Assembly: GCF_014529535.1 (NCBI RefSeq)
Contig: NW_023503727.1
Coordinates: 186,001 to 250,000 of the forward strand
Length of the DNA: 64,000 nucleotides
Direction of reading: 5' to 3'
Source of the DNA: Bradysia coprophila
Lineage: Eukaryota > Arthropoda > Insecta > Diptera > Sciaridae
The translations under genes and the position numbers were made by a program. The notes under the pieces were generated by a model, which saw nothing but the letters and a program-made list of their open reading frames with translations, was not told the origin of the DNA and ran no database searches. Of the stretch, positions 24,900 to 34,829 are shown in pieces; within the stretch, counting starts at the first letter, position 1, and the number at the start of each line of letters is the position of its first letter.

Positions 24900-25483
24900 G
24901 GTTTTAAGCTGTATCAGTGCTACAGAGGAGAAGTTATTGTACCTTCAATCTGAAATTGACCTTTGGTGGATCGATTTTTTCAGCCCAAGTGGACAAGAAA
25001 GGAATTCACGGCATGTCCTGTAAATATAGTGCTGGAAGACACGCCTGTCACAGCGACATGAACAACATTTTGGCAAATTTTCAGATACAGTGGAAAAAGA
25101 GCAGATGGCGTTACTTTGATCCCATGGTACAATGGTAAAATGCGCCTTCATACGTACATTCTTCATCGTTAAGAACTGGCAGTGTGGCTCGACGAGGAGC
25201 AACAGAAAAATGTAATGACAACAAAAAAATCGTTGAAGATAATTACATCTTTTTACCTTTTTCATGTGTAACACTGGGACCATGGTGCGCGGAGGCTTTG
25301 GACTTTATTGGAAAATTGGGAAATCTTCTTAAAATGTCAACAGGAGAACCACGATCAAAGCAATACCTGACGCAACGCATAAGCCTCGCAATACAAAGGA
25401 CAAATGCTGTCCGTATAATGGGAACATTTGTAAACGATGAACAGTTGGATGAAATATTTTATATTTTATCAAACGATGTTTAA
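24900..25483 (+). pseudogene. 3' fragment of a reverse-transcriptase element, decayed
   Basis: Conceptual translation in shifting frames gives KKGIHGMSCKYSAGRHACHS and later YLTQRISLAIQRTNAVRIMG. These blocks correspond to the C-terminal part of the retroelement relic at 32,711-34,290 (which has DGLHGLSCK and [13 protein letters not shown]). In-frame stops and a lost middle section show it is dead. Just upstream, 24,620-24,690 is also repeated at 32,552-32,620. Confidence 0.65.
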
Positions 25484-26029
25484 TTTTAAGTTTTTTTTGT
25501 TTGATTTTATTAAAAATACTTTTCATTTTTGGGATGCTATGCCATTATAGCGATCTCATAAAAAATTTTCTAATAAAAGAGAAACGGAATGCCACGTAGT
25601 GGCCTTGCTTGTTGTAGGCAGATACCGAAAACTCGGTTTTGTTGAAAGAGCACGGAAATGTACAACTTTAACAAAATATAGCTGGATGGTGATCACGGGT
25701 TAATTCTGGATCGATTATATACCCAGGCCACTCAGACAACTCAGAATTTTGATCGACTTTTCCAGGAGGATGCAGACAACCAAGCATGTGTACTTTTTAG
25801 CATTCTCTGTGGAAACCTTTGGCTAATTTAGCGACGAGAATAATCAATTCAAAAATATTTTTCTACAATTTTGTAATTCAATTTTTTAATTAAAAAAAAC
25901 CTTGTCAAATACTTTGCCATTGAAAATGCCAACGATTTGTTGGAGAAATATTTGGTAAAACAAAGAAACAAACTGAGCTCACGAATAAACAAACAAAAAC
26001 TTTGTCCGTGTCTTACAATTTTAGTTTGG
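25484..26029. other. Intergenic and 3' flank of the chimeric gene
   Basis: AT-rich with no coding sequence recognised. The part nearest 26,030 should hold the 3' UTR of the chimeric minus-strand gene. Confidence 0.45.
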
Positions 26030-27073
26030 TCACTGATTGTCTTGAATTTTAACACTTTGCGCTTCCTTTTCCATTTTTTTGATAATTCCCTTCGAAAATC
26101 CGCGCTCTTTTCCGGTGTTCCTCACTGCGTCTACAAAATTTTGTTTGGAAGCTATCGATCGAATGAATTTTGAAAATTTATTAATGTTTTCACGTAACAG
26201 ATCTGCTGCCTTGGGACCACTTAGATTTGGGAGTTTCATCGCTGTGGACGTCCACATAGCTGCTGCAAGGAAATCAACTGGCAGCTTTGCAAAGGAATCT
26301 TCCAGTGATTCCATTTCAGTTAGGCTGACTTCCTCTGATACAGTCAGTCGTGCTTGTGCTTGGTTTCTCCGAAACAGGAACCTCTGTTCGAGTTCATTGT
26401 ATTTTGTAACCATAAACTTAAACGATCTCGTCAATTCATCGACTTTGGCTTCCAAATTATCGATTTTCGTTTTGATTTCGATGTTTTCGGCCTCCAAATT
26501 ATCGATTTTCGTTTTGATTTCGATGTTTTCGGCCTCCAAATTATCGATTTTCGTTTTGATTTCGATGTTTTCGGCCTCCAAATTATCGATTTTCGTTTTG
26601 ATTTCGATGTTTTCGGCCTCCAAATTATCGATTTTCGTTTGCATTGTCCCATTCTCGGCCTTGATTTCGATGTTTTCGGATTTTAATTTTAAATTTCCCT
26701 CTTTCAGCACATTTATTTCAGATCGAATTTTAAAATTCACGTCTTCATTGTTCTGCGGATCTGTCGACAGATCGAAGCGATTCGATGATGGCATCTCCCA
26801 CAGAGATTCACCACTGACTTTGTTCCAGAAATACGGTTGATTTTCGGTTTTCGACCAGTATTTACGCCATCCCTGATTGACCAGATCGTGACTGAGCTCC
26901 TCCGAATCGATGGGTACGGAACCGGGCGTGCGTGCAATGTCCAAATGCGATGACTTGTCGGGTGTTGTGGGTGGTGCAATAATAGTAATAGGCAACAGAT
27001 CTGTTTGTACTTGTGGTGCTACTAATTGATCCAATGGTGATGGACCGGGATGGCTGTCTCCGAGTTCATTCAT
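26030..27073 (-). CDS. Chimeric gene: PCIF1 WW domain fused to a novel coiled-coil protein
   Basis: One open frame of 347 codons on the minus strand. Residues 1-106 are a diverged copy of the PCIF1 N-terminus: the same MNELG start, a short in-frame loss near residue 6, and an intact WW domain at 64-97 with W69, W92 and P95. After STDP the sequence is unrelated to PCIF1. Residues 115-235 are a predicted coiled coil, including four exact 14-residue repeats (ENIEIKTKIDNLEA, i.e. two heptads). A 110-residue C-terminus that I do not recognise follows, ending KMEKEAQSVKIQDNQ. The methyltransferase core is absent. The Pcif1 5' UTR splice acceptor is also duplicated just upstream, so it probably inherited the Pcif1 promoter. 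An intact frame argues for function, and the WW domain predicts polymerase CTD binding, but expression is unproven. Confidence 0.65.
   Translation of the reverse strand: MNELGDSHPGPSPLDQLVAPQVQTDLLPITIIAPPTTPDKSSHLDIARTPGSVPIDSEELSHDLVNQGWRKYWSKTENQPYFWNKVSGESLWEMPSSNRFDLSTDPQNNEDVNFKIRSEINVLKEGNLKLKSENIEIKAENGTMQTKIDNLEAENIEIKTKIDNLEAENIEIKTKIDNLEAENIEIKTKIDNLEAENIEIKTKIDNLEAKVDELTRSFKFMVTKYNELEQRFLFRRNQAQARLTVSEEVSLTEMESLEDSFAKLPVDFLAAAMWTSTAMKLPNLSGPKAADLLRENINKFSKFIRSIASKQNFVDAVRNTGKERGFSKGIIKKMEKEAQSVKIQDNQ
26444..26635. repeat. 42-bp tandem repeat within the chimeric gene
   Basis: Four to five units of 42 bp, nearly identical, encode ENIEIKTKIDNLEA on the minus strand. Units begin with the plus-strand word CTCCAAATTATCGATTTTCG. 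The first unit is slightly diverged. The length is divisible by 3, so copy-number change keeps the frame. The plus strand is also open over the whole array, as a shadow. Confidence 0.9.
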
Positions 27074-27450
27074 GGTTGGTTCGGAACCGCTTAAAGTGTG
27101 GACTGAAAAATATAAAAAAAATCAAATTAGCAAGTTCCGGTGCTGTATACCCAAATTGGAACCACCATTGGAACATCATTGGTCAGTGTACATATGGGAA
27201 TATGATGCATGTTTATATGTTACGTAAGCCCAACCAACCAACTCATTTTGTATTCAATTCTTTCATCTTCCCTATCCATTTATAGTACAAAATTTCAATC
27301 CAAAAAAATTCTAAATTTCCAACAAGAAATTTTCTAAAATTGCCATTCCAATCAAAGGCATAAAACAAAATCTAAAAATCGGACTAGAAACAAATTACAA
27401 TCATAAAACGTGCTAACTAAACGAATTGTACAACAAAAATCATTCATGAC

Positions 27451-27569
27451 CGGCCATGGAAATAATGCGGTATCCTGGATAACGGGAAATCGAAAAAATC
27501 AGCGGGAAATGTCAGGAAGTCTGTTCCATGTTTTTGATTACCGGGAAGAAAACATTATTTCCATGCCCG
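27451..27569. mobile_element. hAT-type MITE (119 bp) with matching empty site
   Basis: The ends CGGCCATGGAAATAATG and CATTATTTCCATGCCCG are flanked by the 8-bp duplication TTCATGAC (27,443-27,450 and 27,570-27,577). Copy A of the duplication has the uninterrupted site at about 19,300-19,315 (ATTCATGACTGTAGCG). The insertion is therefore exactly bounded and younger than the duplication. Confidence 0.92.
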
Positions 27570-28130
27570 TTCATGACTGAAGCGTTCCGATTTGTAATTT
27601 GACTCGAAATGATTTTTAAAAAAATTCCGAGTTTTTGATCCTAGGGATCTAGGGATGAAAACAAAAAATTTGTTTACCTAAATTCAACTGTGATGAAAAC
27701 TACCGCCAAAATTATATTTTTCACGCCTCGAAATGTAAAATTAATGCCCAAGTCAAATGCACTTCATCAATTCACATTAAAACACAATGAACGTAAGATT
27801 TTGCCCAGGTTTTAATTCAAAAATTCGTTACGTTTTATTAAATATTCGATTTTTTACGGACGATTTTAAAAATCCACCTTCTAACGCCGGTTGCAATATG
27901 TGTTCTAAACTTGTGAATAAAAGCAACGAGCAACGATGTATATTTCGTCCATCGTCGATCGAGAGACCCGCACGAATCACGTCTGAATTCACCTAGTCGG
28001 TTGGCCTGTAGAGGCGCCACATTTTTTTTATAGTACTTCAATCTCACTGGACTATTTTTGTGTGTAACAACTTCACATTGATTCATTCCCATTAAATGTC
28101 AAAGCAGTGAAGTTTGTTCATGAAAAAATA

Positions 28131-28331
28131 ATAGGTCTGTTCCAAGGTCATTTCGAAATGTCAAATTTCATCCACAGAAGGCAACTTAACCTCAACTTTC
28201 AGGTTGACGAAAATTTTAACGGAAAATTTACAAAGACATTTATTGACGTTTAGGTTATGTTCACCTCTTCGTTATGTTCTTATCTTCGTGTTGTCAAAGT
28301 TCGGGTTTACAGTTATTTGGAACAAACCTAT
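28131..28331. mobile_element. MITE, family TAGGTCTGTTCC
   Basis: The ends ATAGGTCTGTTCCAAGGTC and GGAACAAACCTAT are related to the copy at 20,331. The right end abuts the 28,332-28,590 repeat. Confidence 0.75.
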
Positions 28332-28590
28332 AGATCTCTTCGTTTGGTGAAACTGATGACGGAAACGTGAGGAATGGTGGGGAAAAGTGTGCAAACTAAT
28401 CGAAACCAACTTCATAATTTCACATAGTAATGAATAAGTGAATGCGTCCAATTCTTTGAAATGAATGCAAATGAACTAAATACGGGGAATTCCCTTAGAA
28501 GCAAAGTTGGTTGTCAGTAGTTTGCACACAAAACCGAACCGTCGATCGTCACGCCAGCGGTCATTTTAGTGATTTATTCAGTGACAGCAG
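28332..28590 (-). repeat. ~260-bp dispersed repeat, uninterrupted copy
   Basis: An inverted copy lies at about 47,147-47,855, interrupted there by a 446-bp insertion. Shared words include AAACGAAGAGATCT and TTCCCTTAGAAGCAAAGTTGG. Here the sequence is continuous across GTCGATCGTCACG, which defines the insertion point in the other copy. Confidence 0.85.
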
Positions 28591-28844
28591 TATTTTTATG
28601 AAGAAAAGTACTAAATTGTAATAGATTTTACCCTTAGTTTCCAAACTTCACGGAGTACTTTTTTTGGTAAGTGGCACACCGTGAAGAGATTTTATGTGTG
28701 TTCTCGTACATCCATCAATTGAACATTGTTTGCTTATTTTTGGCAAAAAACTAAACCGCTGACCCCCAGTCGGTTGAATAGGCTCCAAATATGGGGAATT
28801 TCATTAAAAAGCCTGCAATGTCTTACAGCATATGAGGAAAATAC

Positions 28845-29084
28845 CAAGGTTCTGAAAGAACAGGTTAAGACACTTACGAAGGCGGGTGAAACACAAATCT
28901 TGACAATTTAGACATGTATATTGTTTGAAAAGTCCTTAGAGTAATTACTCTAAGGAAAAGTCAACTTGAAAACAATTTTTTTTTGTTAAGTTTAAATCGT
29001 CATATAAAATTTTCCAAACCTAGTTGGCGCTACCAGGAAAATTTTGATTCCACCGACTTCGTGATCAACTCGAAAGTGTCTTAC
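28845..29084. mobile_element. hAT-like MITE, family CAAGGTTCTG
   Basis: Starts CAAGGTTCTGAAAGAACAGG and ends at a shortened right terminus near AGTGTCTTAC. It lies within duplication copy B between blocks that are close together in copy A, so it inserted after the duplication. The right end looks deleted. Confidence 0.75.
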
Positions 29085-29233
29085 ATGACTAGACGAATTC
29101 CATAGTACCTGCTGAATTGTACGAGCATCTAAATTGCATAATAGCGCCACATATCGGCTCACTTACACATTCACAACACTTCCCCTCAACTACTTTTTCT
29201 TATGTTTAAAATCCACTGAACATTTTAGCACGG

Positions 29234-29819
29234 AGATGTGTTTGGAGCGGAACAGAAATTTTTGGAGTCTCGACGGTCTAAGGAGTCGTAAGTTGATTTC
29301 ATATGCAGTGCACTCTGCATTGGACGCACATCCTTTCACAAATCATTTTCTTCGTTCAAAGAAATTCCACCGCAGATTGGCGAGATTTGATCGACAGAGG
29401 CCTGATAGCAGTAGCACAAAATGACTTCCAAACCGCATTCGGATTCTTCGACAATGCATTGAAATTGGAACAAACACCGAACACTATGGTAAACCGATAT
29501 GCCCACGAGCAGCGGAACCATGAACCATTCTCACTAATCATTTCGCTTTCAGTTGCTCAACAATATGGGTGTTTGCAAACTGTATTCCGGTAAGCTGAAA
29601 GATGCAATTGCATTGTTTGAACGTGCCGTGATATCGAATCCGCAGAAAGGCTTGAACGAAAGCCTTCTGTTGAATTTGTCAACGCTGTACGAATTGGAGT
29701 CGAGCAATGATGTGATCAAGAAATTGGCACTGTTGAAGCAGATAAATCGACACAAGAACGATTTGAACATCAATTTGGAGTATTGTCTTAAACTGCAAAC
29801 GGGAAATAAAGTTTATTAG
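29234..29819 (+). pseudogene. Trappc12 3' fragment (last exons only)
   Basis: The end of exon 8 (29,234-29,289), a full copy of exon 9 (about 29,364-29,490) and the terminal exon (29,553-29,819) are kept with their splice sites. Exons 1-7 and the promoter are absent. The terminal exon encodes the same 88 residues as the parent. I count six nucleotide differences there, all synonymous, and five in exon 9, of which two change residues (Leu to Trp, Glu to Asp). It is annotated as a truncated duplicate, but the constraint-like pattern is noted in the findings. Confidence 0.75.
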
Positions 29820-30040
29820 GAAATTGAAAATGAAAAACGCATCGTTTTGTGATAAAACCTATCATCGATAGTACTTCCATTTCACCCAATGATCAACGGG
29901 AAAATTTATAAAATGAGGAGAAGGTAAGGACTTTGGAGTGACAGAACCTGTAGTTTCATCTGGCTTGTTTACATAATCGTATGGCTATGAGGGATTCTAT
30001 TCAAAAACAGCCTATCGAAAGCGGACGCATTTCCAGTGGA

Positions 30041-32551
30041 ATTTGTTTTAATCAAAAGTCAACTTGCCTTAATTGAATGACCATTAACAGTACTAGGTCA
30101 ACAGTCAACATTACTTAAATAAAGTTCCTCGTACAAGGGCCTAAACGATTGAGAAGATGGTCTGAAACATTTAGACTGTATTGACCCTTCATTGAACTTG
30201 AATCATTAGCTTAACGCTTGGCAAAACGACAAATGTGGTTGACTGAAAATTTCATTCTACAGTGGCGGTTGGTTGGTGTCAGCTTAGAGTTTTCAGTGGT
30301 TTTGAGGGAAAGGGAAGGGAAAGATTTTGCCGGAATGCGGAACGGTCATCATTTCATTGCATTCGTTGCATTCAAATTGTATAACTCGACACATGCTTTG
30401 TTCTAAGTGAAGGATGGGCAGCACTACATACCTTGTTCTAAATGAAGGATGGGTAACATTACATACCTTAGTCTTAAAAAAGGCGGGTAACGCAACATTC
30501 GTTTGTTCCTAATTTAGGAATGACTACACCACATACCTTGTTCTAAGTGAAGGATGGGTAACATAACATACCTTGTGTCTTAAAAAAGAACGGGTAACAC
30601 TACTACACGCTTTGTTCTGAGTGAAGGATGGGCAACACCACATACCCTGTTCCATGTGATAAATGGGTAATACACTGAAACTTTTGAAGACTCTACCCAA
30701 TGAAGTGGGTCACAACACTGACAAAGACATGATTAAAAACTATCATCACGACAAGAATCACTACATTGCTGTTAGCTGATGAGTTTTCCGGCCCGGTAGA
30801 GTTCCTTTTGTCAATTTACTTTACACGTCGCTACACTAATAACGTACCTTGTTCGAAGTCGAGGATAGGTAGCACTACATACCTTGTTCTAAGTGAAGGA
30901 TGGGTAACATAACATACCTTGTGTCTCAAAAAAGAACTGGTAACACTACTACACTACACGCTTTGTTCTAAGTGAAGGATGGGCAACATCACATACCCTG
31001 TTCCATGTGATAGATGGGTAAAACACTTTTCTGATTAAACTCTGTCCAAGTTTGGGTCACTACACTAACTGAATCAGTATTCTGACAGAATCAGTACGTT
31101 GACAAAAGGAATTTTTTCGTTTTTTCGTTTTTTCGTTCTCCGTTTTTCTTTCTGTTTTCGTTTTTGTTTTTTTTTGTTTTTTCGTTGTCGGGTTTTTCTC
31201 CTTTTTGGATTAGTGGTCGTGCAGTTTTGTTAGTGTCAGTGTCAATGTTTTTAGTTTGTGTGTTTTTGCGGTTTTCTGTATTTTTATTTTGTGTGAAATT
31301 TGAGTGGTTTTTGTGTGAAGGCGAGTGGATTTTTTGTGTGGAAGCGAGTGAGGTGATCCGTGTATGAGCTGGTGGGGTGAGTGATTTTTAGTTTGTTTTT
31401 ACGTAGGTTTTTTGTTCCGTGTTTGTTTTTTGATTGAAATGAATTTTCTCTTTGTTGAGCTACGTTTTGTGGGTACATTTTCGTAGTAGCTTCTCACTAA
31501 GTTTCGAAATTTCCATCGAAAGGTGGCAGAACTCTTATTGTATATTTTCAAATTACTAGTTCAATCAGAAAATTTACTGCTGTCTCGTGTAACGGACCAG
31601 TGGAAACGACTGAAGATGGTTAGACCACGCTAGCCTCTGACCGCCACTGGTTCCGGAGGTCGAAACAGCATTTTATCTCCACTTTCGCTTCACGCGATCC
31701 ATGGGAAAGGGAAGAGTAATTGTGCTCTGTTTGTTTGTTTTGGTGATTGTTCTGCATATTAGATAACGCCACCCCTGGAGTTAGTCTGGCTTCCAGGTAA
31801 AATAAAGTTTTGTACCATTGGTCGATTACAATGATGATTAAGTGACTATTGTCATGAGTGGTGCTCTGGCACCTTTGCCTTCGCCATCTCGTTAGTTGGT
31901 GGCGGGTTTCTAATGTGTTAATCCATGAGTATTGGGCAACCATTGTGATCCACTTTGCAATAACGTTCTGGTTAAGAACGCAACGACTTAAATCTACACT
32001 GGTTTCTTCAATCTATAATTCGAAACTTAGAACGAGATACTGTCGACGAAAACGTGTATAAGGACAGAATAAATTCTGTCAACTTTTGGTCTGGAACGAA
32101 GCTGAACCACGCGTGGTGAAATCAAGTTTCTAACTCTCGAATAAGTGTTCTTGTTCCCTATGTGTTTATGGCCAAAAGAAAATATATTCCTAGTCCATAA
32201 CACGGGTAGCAAGTAAGAGACGAAATATTCGAATTACGTAAAATTGTACGAAATGTGAATTTTACACAAACTGATGTCGGGACCACATTTTATTGTACGA
32301 AATACCTCTCTAGGTATGATTACTCTAAGGGTGTCAGTAAATGTACAGGACACGATCTGAGCAATTGCTAAAGATTCGAATCCCAATTTCGAACGGGTGA
32401 TACGCAACAATTCGATTAAACCATTTAAAGGAATTAAACCAATTAACCAGGTCGATCGTTCTAAGTTGGATTACCAATAATAATTGTTCAACGATGTGTT
32501 GGTCCTCTCTAATCATGATGGTTAATCAGAGTGCGCACTCCTTCGAATTCC
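30041..32551. other. Gene-free stretch with a degenerate minisatellite
   Basis: 30,400-31,025 contains repeated blocks built on CATACCTTGTTCTAAGTGAAGGATGG, with a larger ~150-bp composite seen at about 30,530-30,680 and again at 30,880-31,025. 31,100-31,170 is T-rich with TTTTTTCG repeats. No gene is supported. The ~67-codon frame near 31,164 is low-complexity. Confidence 0.5.
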
Positions 32552-32710
32552 ACAATTACCCATAAATTCCAGACTAGTTTTTGAAGACGATAAATCGAAG
32601 ACCTGAATTGTTGTACAAGTTTTTTTGTTCTCTTTATTTAAATGTCCGAAAAAAAAGGCTGCTCACAATGATGCAGCCCGTAAAAAAGCGATCTTTTCAA
32701 AAGTCAAAAG

Positions 32711-34290
32711 TTACAAAACATAAAAATCATCTACTCTATCCGGTCCCAAAGTCCCCAAAATACACGCAGCGTTGCCTCTTTGTATCGCAATTGAAATTTT
32801 CTGCAATAAATAATCCATTGATCGCGGTTCCCCTGAAGTGGCCTTTATAATTTATAATTTCTCAATGAATTTCTTTGTTTCAGGTCCCATACAGACTAAA
32901 GTCTCGAAAGCTAGAGGAGTAAACAAATGATTTTCTTTTAAACGCTTATAATGATTGTGTTTAAATCTTTCTGCGTTATCCGCAATCGACCGCTGTTTCT
33001 TGCTAGATTCATTAATGTATGAAGGCGCCAATGTATCTCTTATGGTTACATCCCAAATAAGAGATTTCCCATGACTCCATGGAATCAGGGTCATTCCATC
33101 AGGTCTTTTACCATCATCTCTAGACATACCTGGCGGTTGTAACATGGTTGGAAATCCTGCTGAAGAAAATGCATGAGAAAAAACTTTGTTGACTTCATCA
33201 TGCGCAGCAATTTTTTTAATTTTCATTTTGCATGATAAGCCGTGTAAGCCATCCTTTTAAACCATTCCACCACAAACACACTTATGTTCCTCGCATAAAC
33301 CAGAACCTAAACGAAGACCAACAGCAATTCTAGCAGAGTTGTTATCCAATAGCAAACCCAATTGGCTCGATGGAACTACTTGCAACCACTTTGAAGATTC
33401 TTTGGTTGATGATGCAAGTAGTCTTGCACGAGCAACAGGTTCGCTGGAGTCAAACATCTCATCGAATTTACTCTTAATCATCGGCAGATCCCAATTCTTT
33501 TGCTTCTTCTTCTTCTCGTCACCTTCTGGAACAAAATCTCGAGGTATTTCCTCAATAAATTCCAAAACACTAGTTTCGATCACCTGAAAACTAAACTTTC
33601 TCAATATCTCACTCGACAGTTCTAAAGTAGAATAAACAGACGACAGATAAGCTGGCATCGCAATATCCTCAACTTTCCTAACACCTATACCTCCAAAGCT
33701 TAAAGGAAGAGAAGGCTGGTCCCAAGAAAAATCAGACATCTTCACATTCGCAATGGCTTCGAGAGTTGAACGGAAAATCTCGTCAACAGCTCTCAAGCGA
33801 TCACCTAACAAAAACGCCTTCGAGGAACGCAACAAATAATTAAACCTACAACTACCGAGAGATTTCCTAAAAACACACAAAGCAGGATGAACATCCATCA
33901 AAGTTAAACGATCACACATCAACTTGATAGATTCAACTTTTGTTGAAAACATCCTTTCTAAACCTAACTCAAAAACAGGCGAGCCCAACATCTCCAACGA
34001 AGACTCATCAACCCGCTTAATCCCTGGTAACAATGACGAAATCTCAGAGTACATATGAGCCGCTTCACCTTCACTAGCACTCACAAAAAAGACTTCACAC
34101 TTCTTAGCATTCAAAGGCAACCCTGACAAATCACAAAATTCTAAAATCTTCCTAATATCCCCCAATACTACAGAAAGCACGTCACCAATACTACCATCAT
34201 CTAAATACCAACCATTCAACCTTGCATCTAATGAATGCGTCATCTTCATAATACCTATGCAGAAACCGGGAGGTCAACTTTATGAAGCAA
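32711..34290 (-). pseudogene. Retrotransposon reverse transcriptase relic with nuclease-like C-terminus
   Basis: The minus-strand frame 34,249-33,260 carries the RT catalytic box WYLDDGS, followed by LPLNAKKCEVFF, as in RT palm/thumb regions. A single in-frame TAA (33,257-33,259) interrupts it. The same frame then continues through DGLHGLSCK and KRPDGMTLIPW...LIWDVT to 32,852. After a shift near 32,850, the last block ([17 protein letters not shown]) continues to a stop at 32,711-32,713. The PD...DVT arrangement resembles restriction-like endonuclease domains of some non-LTR elements; that family assignment is inference. The N-terminal RT part is lost near 34,290. A second fragment of the same family is at 24,900-25,483. 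Confidence 0.7.
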
Positions 34291-34410
34291 TTGAAAAGAA
34301 ATAGGTCGGACCTATTAGGTATATGTCGTCAGCGCCCCCACCTTTTTGGGCTGGGGTTTTCGTTGCTGATTATTATGAGCTAGGTTTTGTGCTTTCGAAT
34401 GATGCTACCC

Positions 34411-34817
34411 ATGCCACATGGACACGACCTTGAACCAGTTGATTACGTATCACGATCATGGCAGACTGACGAGAAGGAATCTTGGGATGAATAGACCGAT
34501 TTTTTACACAACAACATATTCAAGTAATGCCGAACAGAATGAGCCGCTAAATAGAATGCAAGATCATCACGACAAGTACTTTTCCGGTTGTGACATTTTT
34601 GATGATTCATTTCGGTCGTTCAAGAATTCGGTCATGAGCATTGGAATGAATATGGCGGTATTGGATCAGTAGTGACTGGAATGGAAAATGGTTATGAGAT
34701 TTGAATTTTCTTTAAAGATTTCTGTTTAAGATTTGTAAATGATTGATATATTATTGGGTCGAAAGGCCTGTTTATTGATCAATAAACGAACGAATAAATA
34801 AATAAATAAATAAATAA
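34411..34817 (+). mobile_element. Nested ~407-bp retro-insertion with AAATAAAT tail
   Basis: The left arm is interrupted here relative to the right arm, which reads straight from GATGCTACCC into AAAAGTTTTGTGC. The insert ends in (AAAT)n after a CAATAAA signal, as expected of a reverse-transcribed 3' end. It contains an 84-codon open frame at 34,418-34,672 (MDTTLNQLITYHDHGR...) that I do not recognise. It may be the 5'-truncated end of a LINE or a processed copy of a host mRNA. Confidence 0.75.
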
Positions 34818-34829
34818 AAAGTTTTGTGC

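Larger units (their letters stand above)
26757..30040. repeat. Segmental duplication, copy B
   Basis: This is a direct-orientation copy of 18,600-24,541 shortened to ~3.3 kb. Matched blocks: 26,757-27,985 (Pcif1 WW exon and 5' region), 28,703-29,233 (intergenic) and 29,234-30,040 (Trappc12 3' end and flank). About 1.8 kb of Trappc12 (21,956-23,740 in copy A) is missing, with the junction in the sequence TTTAGCAC/GGAGATGTG near 29,233. MITEs have inserted independently in the two copies. Confidence 0.85.

Noticed and set aside
26079-26840. 253-codon plus-strand open frame
   Set aside because: It is antisense to the chimeric gene and the 42-bp array. The minus strand has the conserved WW domain and homologous start, so the plus frame is a shadow.
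30218-31478. Small open frames in the T-rich region near 31.1-31.5 kb
   Set aside because: Low-complexity Phe/Val-rich translations, repeats on both strands, and no splice or homology support.
32330-32400. Possible tRNA because of GATTCGAATCC
   Set aside because: Only a B-box-like word is seen; no acceptor stem or D/anticodon arms could be formed by eye.
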